Source: Uloborus plumipes
Lineage: Eukaryota; Arthropoda; Arachnida; Araneae; Uloboridae
NCBI GenBank assembly: GCA_038373865.1
Contig: JAXGGA010002901.1
Coordinates: 12,501-76,500 of the forward strand
Direction of reading: 5' to 3'
Length of the DNA: 64,000 nucleotides
How positions within the stretch are numbered: the first letter of the stretch is position 1; every line of letters starts with the position of its first letter. The translations under genes were made by a program, and so were the position numbers. Shown here piece by piece: positions 33,244 through 43,876 of the stretch. Under the pieces are notes generated by a model. That model searched no databases. It was not told the origin of the DNA and saw nothing but the letters and a program-made list of their open reading frames with translations.

Positions 33244-33670
33244 ACTTCTAAAACCAAAGATTGATATATCAAGTCAAAAAAAAAGAAAAAAAAATGTCTG
33301 AGAATACTCAAGCTACATTTTTATATCACAAAAGTTAAGCTAAAAATATCAAGACGTTTTATGTTTATGATCATAAGAATAATAAACTTTCTGAAAGTAA
33401 ATGGCTTCATCTGCTTTTTCAGAAGTTGTTAAATCACTTCTATACCTCATTATGCGGTGTCCGCTGCATGGTAGGTAATTTTACAGAATCATACTAGAAG
33501 GTATGACATAGTAGAATAAAATTGTCAGATGACAAGTGATACAAAAACCAATTACTCTTTTTAACAGTTCAATCGCTTTTTCGCTAGATAAAAAATAGTT
33601 TTCAATAAAATATTGGACAAAAGTTAACAAGTAAGGATTAAAGACACCAACATGTACTTATAACTCGAAA
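33244..33670. other. Nothing recognised
   Basis: AT-rich spacer without structure. Confidence 0.35.
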
Positions 33671-33672
33671 TA

Positions 33673-34339
33673 CAGTGGCCGCCTCTTATATGAATCACGT
33701 TCGTTCTAAACAGTTTTAACCCATTTATGCCCAAGTTTTTTATAACAATTTTTTTCAATTTTTATCTGCTTAAAACTCTTCCTTGGAATGGTTTACACAC
33801 CTTTTAGGCGTAAAATAGATCGCTGTTGCCATATTTATTATGTTATTTAGCGTCTTGTTTATGGGACACTAGGCAGATACGTGCGCAAAATACGACCTTA
33901 CTTGACTTTACTTTTGCAAAGTAACATTACAGAAGGCACCTGTGATCCATTTGAAGAAAATTATTTAAAAATAGTTTAGATTCACAAAAAATAAGTTCGC
34001 AAAAAGAGAAACTTACTCCCTGTGGCTACCCATGCTGGATCGTTGCTTGACTGATTTGTCTGAAAATAGCTGTCAGTAAATAAACTCTGACGTCCAAACA
34101 GTGGCTCTATCTGGTTTTCTCAAGAAGAAGGACTATTTAACTTGTGAAAAACAGCTTTAGTAAAAGGATATACCCATTACAGATTTTTGTATGCAGTCAC
34201 TAACAAGCGTCCCGTTTTTAGGGTACTGGGCATAAATGCGTTAATTCAACAAAGCGGCTAATGCAATAAAGCTGGATTTCGCTCTGTTTTTGACGATTTG
34301 ACTATTAAAGCGGGTGATTCCATCAACCGGCCTGCACTG
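33673..34339. mobile_element. pogo/Tigger-like MITE split by a piggyBac-like MITE
   Basis: Flanked by TA on both sides, with termini CAGTGGCCGCCTCTTAT and GGCCTGCACTG. The element's own sequence is only about 140 bp: 33673-33715 and 34245-34339. The middle is occupied by a TTAA-flanked insertion. Confidence 0.7.
33716..34244. mobile_element. piggyBac-like MITE (nested)
   Basis: TTAA at 33716-33719 and 34241-34244; termini CCCATTTATGCCCAAG and ACTGGGCATAAATGCG, inverse repeats of ~14 bp. TTAA plus CCC ends are piggyBac features. Related to 60714-61231 (CCCATTAATGCCT / AGGCATTCATGGG; shared GCGTCCC and TTTTTAGGG blocks). Confidence 0.82.
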
Positions 34340-34423
34340 TAGTAGTATTTATTTTCTGTCACTCTTGGCCACTTTTGGCCGGACGGCTTCTCCAGCTTCT
34401 GCGCAGGATTTGGATGTCGTCCT

Positions 34424-35019
34424 GAGTCATTCCATAGTGACTAACGTAACATTCAGAGTTGATTTCGTAACTGTTTTTACTTGTAACTTATAGGATAAAA
34501 AATATTTTTTAGTTTTGCTGATCGATTTACAATGAACATGGTATCAAAGTATCATTTCTGCTAAGAATTTAAAACAAAAATATTTTTTCTACCAAAATAG
34601 CAGCATGACTGACGTATTTTGCAACCTTGAAAATGAATGCTCGTGATGTGAGGTAAAAATTTCTCAAAGTTAAGCAAGTGTTAAAAGTTGAATGATATAT
34701 TTGAAACATGTGTAAAGTTGGCTTTTAAAAACATAAAACACATTTATTAAATCTTGCTTTTTTTTAGTCTTAAGTGTCCCTTTTACTCAAGATGGAGTGT
34801 AACTAACGTAACGTGACTAACGTAACCATCGAATAAGGAGCAGAAAACACACTACAAACTATTTATTATGGCTAATCTCAGTGATAATTACAATACATTT
34901 TCAACTTTTTTTAAACTTCTTATGTTGTACAAATTTTATTTATTTGCTTATTTTTTGATACTTTTTTCACTTCGGTATTTTTTTTTTCGGCTGAGGTTGA
35001 CATTTCTATGGAATGATCC
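34424..35019. mobile_element. 4-bp-TSD MITE, copy B
   Basis: A 596-bp element is flanked by TCCT on both sides (34420-34423, 35020-35023). Termini GAGTCATTCCATAGTG and CTATGGAATGATCC. Nearly colinear with copy A at 10330, including TGTAACTAACGTAACGTGAC. The different 4-bp flank shows an independent insertion rather than a duplicated segment. Confidence 0.82.
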
Positions 35020-35415
35020 TCCTGGTGTTGTCCTGTGGACATTTTGAAGCAGAGTTCCGCAGAGATCACAGTTGTTCATGATTACTTTTCGTTTGGTGGC
35101 ACCGGATTTTGAAAGATTTAGTTTTCTACTTTTTGCTGCAATGCAAAATGCTGGATTCTATTTCAAAAGATTTTTTTGTAAACCGTAATTCACGAATAAA
35201 CATTAATGATTCAATTTAATATGTTTTATCGTCATTCTACCACCAAGACACACTAGTGAGTTCCGGCACTAAGTCAGATTCCTCTGACACAGACCCTTCG
35301 TACGGTAACACCTAAGGTGCCTCGCTAAAAGGTACAGTAAAGTGGAGAAAAGTACCCGTGGTGGAGAAAGGAAGCACCTTTTCGTTAAATTAAATATTCA
35401 AGACTACGTTAAGAA
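35020..35415. other. Nothing recognised
   Basis: Unique-looking sequence between a MITE and a Helitron. No credible coding frame. Confidence 0.35.
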
Positions 35416-36679
35416 TCTATATATATAAAAGAAAGTCGTGTTAGTTACACTACTTATAACTCAAGAACGGCTGTACCGATATGGCTAAAAATTGGTGGGT
35501 AGGTAGCTTAGAGCCAGGAGACGGACATAGGCTATAATTTATGTGTGTCAGTTACATAAATAGAAAAACTGTCTTATTGACTAAGCCTTTTTACTAAGCC
35601 TTTTTTGACACCTCCATGGCTGAGCGACATAAAGCACACGTTCTGGCAGCTACCGGTGCGCAGTAAACAGGTTGTAAGCTAGCGGTGCGTTGAGTGTTAT
35701 TTGACTTTTTGTGAATTAAATTACAAACAAACGCGTTACTTCCCTTGAAATTTATATGTGATAAGTTGTCAGAAACGATTTTCACTTAAGAGTTTTTACG
35801 TTTCTGAGCCTGAGAGGTAGAGAGCGCTTTATGGGATAGCTCCTGCACTGCAGTTAAAGAGGTTGTTCTTCTCACTACTATTCTATCTTCTATCTATATA
35901 TATAAAAGAAAGTCGTGTTAGTTACACTACTTATAACTCAAGAACGGCTGTACCGATATGGCTAAAAATTGGTGGGTAGGTAGCTTAGAGCCAGGAGACG
36001 GACATAGGCTATAAATTATGTGTGTCAGTTACATAAATAGAAAAACTGTCTTATTGACTAAGCCTTTTTACTACGGCTTTTTTGACACCTCCATGGCTGA
36101 GCGACATAAAGTACACGTTCTGGCAGCTACCGGTGCGCAGTAAACAGGTTGTAAGTTAGCGGTGCGTTGAGTGTTATTTGACTTTTTCGTGAAATAAATT
36201 ATAAACAAACGCGTTACTTCCTTTGACATTTATATGTGATAAGCTGTCAGAAACGATTGCTCATTCCTAGGATCCCGATAATCCCAACCGATATGCCGTT
36301 TGAATTTAAAAGACTTCAATTTCCGATCCGTCTTGCATTTGTCATGACCTTTAACAAATCACAAGGCCAATCCTTAAAAGTTTGTGGTTTTGAATCTAGA
36401 ACATCACCGTTTTTCCCATGGTCATGTGGCATGTTTACGGGTCGGAAGACCATCTGTGTTGTTTCTTTTTGCGCCTGATAATAAAACAAAAAATGTTGTG
36501 CAACACAAGGTACTTTAGTGAAGAGCAACCTATGTACTAAAATACAGAAACAATAACGAATGATTAATGTAGGTACTTAATTTTTTTTTGTATTTTCTAA
36601 TAATAAAAAACTTAATAAATTCAAAAATTTTCTTATTTATTGCCTTTAAGGCGGAACAGAGTTCGTCGGGTCAGCTAGT
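35416..36679 (+). mobile_element. Helitron with duplicated 5' end and helicase relic
   Basis: TCTATATATATAAAAGAAAG, the Helitron 5' terminus, occurs at 35416 and again at 35893. The ~365 bp after each are nearly identical, up to GTCAGAAACGATT. After the second copy the sequence jumps directly into the C-terminal helicase coding region (36257). It ends with GCGGAACAGAGTTCG, CGGGTCAG and CTAGT (36675-36679), a canonical Helitron 3' end. The first copy has no 3' end of its own before the second begins. It is therefore a tandem 5'-end structure or a Helitron inserted into another. Confidence 0.85.
36257..36520 (+). pseudogene. Helitron Rep/Hel protein, C-terminal helicase fragment
   Basis: The frame reads LLIPRIPIIPTDMPFEFKRL, QFPIRLAFVMTFNKSQGQSL and KVCG, the conserved C-terminal part of the Helitron PIF1-like helicase (the NKSQGQS block is helicase motif VI-proximal). 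The expected YVACSRVG arginine-finger block follows in a shifted frame as VACLRVGRPS, then FLFAPDNKTKNVV, so at least one frameshift lies between ~36390 and ~36430. The replication initiator domain (two histidines and paired tyrosines) and helicase motifs I-V are absent. The deletion joins the element's 5' 365 bp to this C-terminus. Transposition could only be in trans. Confidence 0.85.
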
Positions 36680-36865
36680 TCTAGATAAATTTACTTTCAT
36701 CCTAGAAGATTGAGCAAGAGACAAGCGATGTATTATTTTCTCTTAGTTAATCCTTTTTTACTGGATTTTGTAAAAAGTTTTTCCATCTTGGTCTTTTATT
36801 CGTCATCGTCAAGCACCGACAGTGAGTGACCTGATAAGGCTAGGCGGTGGGCTGGTAACTGTAGA
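36680..36865. other. Nothing recognised
   Basis: Short unique-looking spacer. Confidence 0.3.
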
Positions 36866-36873
36866 GTAATGAG

Positions 36874-38594
36874 CACGAGCGCCCCGAAGGGAGGTCACGG
36901 GAGGTCACTGGGACCTCCCAAAAATTTTCCTCTTTCGGCAAAGTTGGACTGACGACTCGGCAAACTCAAGGATAGTATTATATTTACGACCATTTTTTAT
37001 GATCAGTCATGTAGTCAATATGTTTTAATCTGCATATATGTATGTAGTAGTAATTTATAAATTATCCAATTAATCGTTTGACGATCCAAAATAAACTCCC
37101 GTTGTTATTTATCGAAGCTCAAGTATTTCTTAATCATCTGAAGAAAAGATTGAAAATACTTGTTTTTTTTCCTATTGTCTTATTCTCATAAAGTAACAAT
37201 ATAAGGTACGTGTAGGGTGAAGTGGGGTAATTGTGTACCTGTTTTGACGAAATTCAACTTCTTAAGTCTCTGGTGGGGAGGGGAGTATTCAGAATTTTAT
37301 TTTTTTATATCATCTTTTAGCGGCGTTTCTCTAGATTACAAATCACCCAAAGAATTAAAAAAAAACTATTTTTTTCATGGTTGTATTGCTATGTTTTTAA
37401 AACCATCTCTGAAGTACACATTTGCCCCACAAGTTGGGGCAAATGTGTACGCCGCATGAAAATCCTATACAATTCAGTTGTTTTGCTGTTGGGCCAAATA
37501 AGTACAAAAGAGCAGTTAAGGACAAAAAATTCTGTGTATGATTTTTTTATTTCTGAATTCTCCAGCGGAAGCTATGCACTTTTTTGTTGCCCACCTTCTG
37601 TCCTCTCTTAATTGGTACAGTTTACAAAGGTGAAAACAAAGTACAAAACATAGGATTAAAGGGGAAAAAACGTCTTTAATAGCAAAATTGAAAAGAACAT
37701 GCCAAAATTTGTATCTTGGAATGTAAAAAAAAAAGGAATTATAGCGGCGAGTCCTGGCCAAAATGAGAATAGCAAATTTGAGTGAGACCTTCAGCAACTC
37801 TGCTAACCCATGTTGTAGGAGGAAAATTTAGCTGGGAATATCAAAACACCTCTTTTTCCCTCAGATGGCTCTGGAAGCTTGGTGACAATAGCATTGCCAT
37901 CGATTTCGCTAATATCTTCAGAGTGAGGGTAAACGAAAGTGTTTTCTCCATTTTTTTCAATTAATTTATTGTGAGGAGGTCAATCAAACATTTGGGAACA
38001 AAAATATACGCCCTAATAAGATTGTAAAAGTCTAATAAGGAGTGGGTGAATGTGTATTCTATGTAAATTTTGCTTAGGGTAAATGTTTACTGTAGTACAC
38101 ATTTGCCCCAGGAAAAAGTACACATTTACCCCGTGACTGAAAACAAACCGGGGTAAATGTATACCCCAACAGTATGTATAGGTAAACATTAATTCAACTA
38201 TTCTGCAGCCATTAATGAGGAAAACAACTCACCTTCAAGTGATTTATCCAAGAACTAATCAAATTTAGCTGAAAATGGTGATCCTGCAGCACTGTAAACA
38301 AAAGTCCACGAAATGTGATTCACAACGAAAAAAAACACCTGACGAAATGGAGGCAGATTGATAAAGCCTTATTATCTGGACATAGGTGCAGCCATCTGAG
38401 AAGTGATCACTAACCTACAGGCTTCCAAATGGTGCCACTAGATAGCAGCTAGCTTCAGTTTTTCCTCCTTTTTTCAAATGAGTACACATTTGCCCCAAGT
38501 ACGCAATTACCTCACTTCACCCTATATGCTTTATCATTCGGAAAATTTAGAATTTTCCCCCTCCCAAAAATTTTAGTTCGGTGCTCCCCTATTA
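36874..38594 (+). mobile_element. hAT-like MITE with AGGTCA palindrome, split by a TA MITE
   Basis: GTAATGAG flanks both ends exactly (36866-36873 and 38595-38602), a perfect 8-bp hAT-type duplication. The left part carries CACGAGCGCCCCGAAGG, two AGGTCA half sites with AGGTCACTGGGACCT (36902-36916) and CTTTCGGCAAAGTTGG. The right part has TTTATCATTCGGAAAATT and TTCGGTGCTCCCCT. Between them lies a 1.3-kb MITE (37213-38524). Without it the element would be ~410 bp. Confidence 0.8.
37213..38524. mobile_element. TA-flanked MITE, 'GGGTGAAGTGGGG' family (nested)
   Basis: Termini TAGGGTGAAGTGGGGTAATT and its inverse AATTACCTCACTTCACCCTA. The phrase GTACACATTTGCCCC or its complement recurs at about 37414, 37435, 38046, 38091, 38118, 38150 and 38482, as perfect or one-to-two-mismatch copies in both orientations. 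No transposase is present. It lies inside the hAT-like element bounded by GTAATGAG. Confidence 0.82.
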
Positions 38595-38699
38595 GTAATG
38601 AGTTCGATGTCTGCCGGCCGAAGATCGTCCAAATGCGCTAACTCAGGTTAAATCTTTGGTGGCCACAAAGTTCTCAGAGTTTCCATCCCAAATCAATGC

Positions 38700-39830
38700 C
38701 TGTGAGATCAGAGCTTTATCCTAACAGCGTTTAAAAAACGAGAGAGCTGAAAGAATTTAAAAGATCTACCCCCTAATAACTTCAAGATACTAGAATATAT
38801 TAATGCTACGCTGTAAAAAATTGCGTAGTCTTTCTCTGTAAAAGCCGTGGTAGCATAGCTACATCCAATGCAGTAAAGTAGATTAACTTATAAAACCAGC
38901 TCATAATGTTACACCAGTTTTATCAGCTAAGTTACTCCATTTCATTGGAGGCAGCTTTGAATGCAGAATGCTGCCACCGTTTTAAGATTACAAAAATTTT
39001 TTTCCAGTGTATGAATTAAAAGTTACTGCCCCTGAAGATGGGACATTTGTCAACCCAGCAGCAGTACTTTTTCGTTTTACCAACCCATTATTTGTTGTGT
39101 ACTTCTAGTCGTTTTTTTTCCTCTGTCCCTCTCTCTTTATTCCTTTTGTTGAAAGCAAGTTTCCTAAAGGAGACCAGCCCGTGCTGGCATCTTACAATTG
39201 AATGAACTGAACTGAACTGCTTTGAACTGGATTTCACAGTTCCGGTAACTTTGACAGCTTATGAAAAACAAAAGAAACTGACGGGACTTTGATGACTCAC
39301 CCAATGGCTTAAAGATGCCAGAATACAATTATAATTTGTTGTAAAAATTCATGTCAAAGAAGGTTGGACAAAAATCAACAGGTACATGAAAAATTTCAAG
39401 TTCCTAACACCCCTTTCAGTGTAAGAATTCGAATCCCCCAGGCAAACACCTCGTCGAATTAAATCATTATTTTTCTCTACTTCGAAAGTTTTTCTTCGTT
39501 TCATTTCGTTGTTGCCAGCAAGCTTTCAAAGAGAAACCAGTTCGTGCTACCATCAACAATCGAACAAACTGCTTTGAACTGAATCTCTAAGTTCTAGTAA
39601 CTTTAACAGCTTACGAAAAACAAAAGAAACTGACGGGACTTAGAATACTCACCCAAAAGCTTTAAAATGCCAGAATGCAATTATTATTCGTGGTGAAAAT
39701 TCATGCCACAGAAGGTTGGACTAAAGCCCAAAAGTACATGCAAAGTTCCAAATTCTAACACCCCTTCCAGTATAAGAATTTGACCCGACCCCAGGCAAAT
39801 ACAACATTCTTTGGCTAACTTTTGACTAGC
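38700..39830 (+). repeat. Direct tandem repeat, ~351-bp unit
   Basis: Two well-kept units share ACAAAAGAAACTGACGGGAC, starting at about 39267 and 39618. Each contains a GTGCT(G/A)(G/C)CATC-GAA-TGAAC opening, GCTTTGAACTG, a CTCACCCAA...GCTTTAAA block, TTCATG(T/C)CA...GAAGGTTGGAC and CTAACACCCCTT-CAGT-TAAGAATT. A third, more decayed unit lies upstream (38720-39090) with additional inserted sequence. No conserved frame is evident. Confidence 0.75.
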
Positions 39831-39849
39831 TGGGCATCGGGCTAACAGG

Positions 39850-40615
39850 TGGCAGCTTCCATCAAACCCCAACGGGGTGTCCAAATAAGAATAAAAAACC
39901 GAAAGTGTCTCTGATGTGGCCCATTCCTTGCAAAGCCTGAAATCGAATTAGCTGAGGGGGGGGGGGGTTCTGGACAAGGCGGAAGCAATCTGATGAGCTG
40001 TCAGTCTCTTGCAGACGAAAAATCGTGGGTTGGGAGGAGGAATGACGACTGACGCCCTGGATGCTCGTCATAAAGACGTACATTTGGAACGAGAGCTAAA
40101 TCCGAAGCAGCAGTAGGTTGTGTTTTGAATTATTGCAATGCATTATTCATGGAAGAAAATCATTAAGTGTGCTAAATGCATTATTTCCGGACATCAAACG
40201 CTATTTTGTTTCAGTGATGTATTATATGTGTTTAGACAGTCTAATTTCTTTGAATTACTTTAGTCCTCTTATATGAGTACTTCATTTAGTTTTATTTATT
40301 TAACTATTTTTTCAAAGCTAAGGCAAGTAAAATCGAGCTATTTGTTTTTTCCCATGACTTCCAATGAATTTCAAATGGTATTAAAATGCACAACATGTTT
40401 TTTTTCTCTTTAAACCAATTCTAATTACTTTCATTTTAGACTCATTAAAACCGGCATCAGTTAATCTTTGATAACTTTGAAATATTCTTATTTGATTCAC
40501 AACTTCTATTTTCTGTGATCCCAACATTTTTCCTTTACGGTTTTCCTTTAAAAATGAAAAAAGTTGACAGTCATTATTTTTCTAAGTACTTTATGCAATA
40601 TGCAATGAGTTACCG
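39850..40615. other. Nothing recognised except a G run
   Basis: AT-rich; a run of about 12 G lies near 39957. A minus-strand 73-codon frame across it has no recognisable family. Confidence 0.35.
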
Positions 40616-40619
40616 TCCA

Positions 40620-40790
40620 TAAGAAAGGGCTGAGTCAGAACTGAAGCAAATGCACCCACAAGACGGTTATGGCATCCTGAGACTGCAGTTTCCTCCTTAT
40701 TCTGGACTCCTCAGTCAGGAATAGACAATAACCGAGCTGGAGGCAAAAAATCCTCTTATTGTCACCAAGATAACCAATTAATACAACTTA
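40620..40790. repeat. Dispersed repeat related to 46140-46320
   Basis: Shares AAGGGCT-AG-CAGAA, a cytosine-rich middle and GAGCTGGAGGCAAAAAATCC / GAGTTGGAGGCAAAAATCCTC TTAT endings with 46140-46320. Function unknown; likely part of a retroposon. Confidence 0.5.
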
Positions 40791-41094
40791 TTTTTAAGAT
40801 ATCAGACAGTCAATGAAATTTACTGTCTGTGATTTATGGCAAATAATCAGGTAAATAAAAATGGGCATGGTCTTTCACTCATTAAAGCTCACAAATCAAT
40901 TTTTACATGATATAACAATTTGCTGAAAAAACCTTTTTAATTCACCTGTTGAACCACATTATTCCGCAGAATTATCTTTGAAATATTTTGATTAAGAATA
41001 CCACTTGGTATTTTCTTTTCAGTTGTAACCCTCGCCTACGTGCCAAAAGTTCCTCTATCATGGGGTGTAGAAAAATATTCAGTCACTATGTATA

Positions 41095-41230
41095 GAAAAT
41101 TACGACGTTAAGAAGGCACAAATAAGCAGGGATACTGCAGACACGTGTTTCGGCGTTACAAGGCACGCTTTTTTCAATGCAAAAAAATATTGTGAGCTTA
41201 TGGATGCACATTGAACACCAGTCAGATAAC
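41095..41230. repeat. Dispersed repeat fragment
   Basis: GAAAATTACGACGTTAAGAA, GGCACAAATAAG and CACGTGTTTCGGCGTTACAA precede a TTTTTTCAATGC block. The first part resembles the hairpin loop at 17640-17690. I recall the 'gtgtttcgg...tttttcaatgc' combination as a recurrent arthropod repeat; ends not defined. Confidence 0.45.
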
Positions 41231-41735
41231 TTTCTCTCTCCTCTCTCTGTTCTTATGAAAATTGAGTTCCCTTTCGGCAGGCATCTTAAAAATATTACGC
41301 GACATTCCCCCATGCTTTTCTCTAGAAAAGTCAAAGAAGTATGGTATTTTTAAGTCCAAAATCATACCAACTGTCAAAAAAAAAAAAAAAAAAACCGAGA
41401 GTCAATTTCCTCAAAATGCGTTCCTCTGCCTTCTGCCACAAAAGTTGGTCAGATTAACAAATCGTTTTCAAGTTCAAAATCAAATCACTTTGAGTGGGGG
41501 AAAAAAAGCAAATATCAGTTCCTCAGAGAGCATTCTAAAAACTTCGCGTGTCATCCTCATGCCTTATTACGAAAAACATAGAATCAGAGTGATTTAAATC
41601 ATTTTAAAATTCAAACTTGATTCCAAAACAATATGTGCCATTCCATGCTTTCACCCAAGAAGACACAATAATTCAAATGATATCTTGTGCTATAATTGGA
41701 AATTAAGGCAAGTTCAAAACGAGAACTGATCAAAA

Positions 41736-42405
41736 TCTATACATGTAAAAATGGATGTATGTTTGTATGTATGTTTGTTTCTTATACAAATCCAGTTTTC
41801 GTCGGATTTTCATCAAACTTGGCACAGAGGTTCCTTGATGCACTTGTTGTAACTCCAGTTGAGCCACTTCCTAAAACTATAATGTCAAACATTTAGGTAG
41901 TGATATTGTGAAAATGAATCTGGCAACAGATAAGAATCGGAAAAATGTTTTGTTCTTTTGATAACGGGGACCCTTGAAAATAATGGATGTAAAACGTTAC
42001 GAAAAATTGGCTGTAAGATTAAGTGTCCTTTCAAGTGTCAATAAATGTTTTTATAATAAAATAATAACCCCGGCTCCAGTTTCTGCAGCACTAGAATTCA
42101 CATAGACGGCGTTTTGAATTTTTTTTAAAATCCAAAAAGCTTAAAATTCAAATTTGTTTCTCTTAAAATGGCCATTTTCTTTCAATTTTGAATAGATAGA
42201 GTCATAGAGATAAGCCTTTAAGAATACAAATGGATAAAATTTAACACATTTAAATATAAGTATTTTCCAACAAAGATGACGATTAACAATGAAGTATAAA
42301 TTTAAGACTCGCCTATTTCATTTTAGCATGAAACAAGTTAAAAACAATTATAATTTGCTATGTTGTATTAACAAACAATAGGGCAACGCCGGGGAATAAG
42401 CTAGT
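41736..42405 (+). mobile_element. Short Helitron/HINE-like element
   Basis: Begins TCTATACATGTAAAAATGGA at 41736, followed by a TGTATGTTTG microsatellite and the phrase TTTTCGTCGGATTTTCATCA. It ends GGGCAACGCCGGGGAATAAG then CTAGT (42401-42405). The AT-rich start beginning TC, the GTAT-type microsatellite and the GC-rich block before CTAGT fit a Helentron-type nonautonomous element. Not similar in body to the HINE at 10950. Confidence 0.72.
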
Positions 42406-42976
42406 ATTGAAATGAAAAACATCCATTTTTAAAAACACGTACGTATGAGAGCTACACTTTCACTGGTCAGCGGTCAACTATAATTTTTGAAAGTTCCGAT
42501 CGGTTTATCGGGGAACGCGGAAACGGACTTCAAAAATAAACTCATTGTTATTCATTTTAATTATGCATTAATGCTCGGAAATGAATGAGCGTCAAAAGTT
42601 GACGGACCATTCAGCGAAAAACAAAACTGCCGTCCGAATCAAAGAAATGATTACATTTTTTATCATTTCCTGTTCTACTAATGTCATTCACGAATTGCGT
42701 CCGATGACAACTTAAAAATCGCCTGCTGAGATGAATAAGTGGTCGTCTGCGCGAAGGAAGCCAATAACTCAACTCGAAAACCTCTTTTTGTATCGTTTGA
42801 CATGTGCTCATTGGGGGATTAGACGTTGAAGGTAAGGATTGGCTATAACTGCCTATTAGTGTACATTTCGGGTGAAATTGAGATCACTTATTAGAAAAAC
42901 TTTTTTTTTTTGTTCGTTATGTTGTTGGGAAATTTTGTAAAGTTTTAGAAAAGCTTTGCGAATCAGTTTTGCACAC
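42406..42976. other. Nothing recognised
   Basis: Moderate composition, unique within the window. Confidence 0.35.
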
Positions 42977-43876
42977 GAGGGGGTGCTGAAAAGTTCCTCG
43001 CTTTGTCCCCTTCAACTTGTAAATTTTTTTGCTGCCATAAGAAAACTTGTTATCCTGTAACATAACTGTAAAAATGTCAGTTGTTTTCCACTCTATTAGC
43101 CGTTTTATATTTGAGGTAGAAGATAACAGGGCAGAGTCTCACGCAAGTTTCACAACTGTGTTGTTGAGGAGCTTTATGAAGTTTTTGTTTCTCCAAAGAA
43201 AGAATAGTACAGCAGATATGTGACCGATTTGTGCCTTTAATGATAGAAACATGAAACTTGGCACACGTATACTACACATCAAATGATTTAATTCTGGATA
43301 CGCGGCCATCTGAGATTTCGTCTATTGGAGTAATGGCAGCCGTCAAACTGCTAAATTTTCGTACTTTTTCGAAATTTCCCCATTTTGACCATGGAAGAGC
43401 ACGTTTTTGACAAAAATCATACCTTACATATTTAAACTACATTAAATTTGCTACAAGTTGATACCAAAATGGACTTGTTAGCTGTAATAGTTTTTGAGAT
43501 ACAGCTTCTCAAAGTTTCACAAATTCTCCAAATTTGAACATTTTTAGTTGATTTCCTTGTTTTATCATACATGCAAATGTCTTTATATTTTCAATAACCT
43601 GCATTGTATAAGCAATGAAGTAAACATTTATTGAATTTAACATTTTGAAAAGGGTGGAAGAAAGGGTAAAGGTTTTGAGTGAGGGGGGAGGCTCCGGTTC
43701 ACAACCAGAGAACTGATATCCAAAAGAGAGAGAGAGAGGATATTGAAATCCAGAGCTTTCTCTGAATATCTTTAGAGTTCCTTCAAACCTTTTTAAATCA
43801 TGTTAAATGACAACTGTTAAAACTATACAGAGTTATTGTTGTTTCATGCATAAAGAGTGTGCTCCTCGTAATTATA

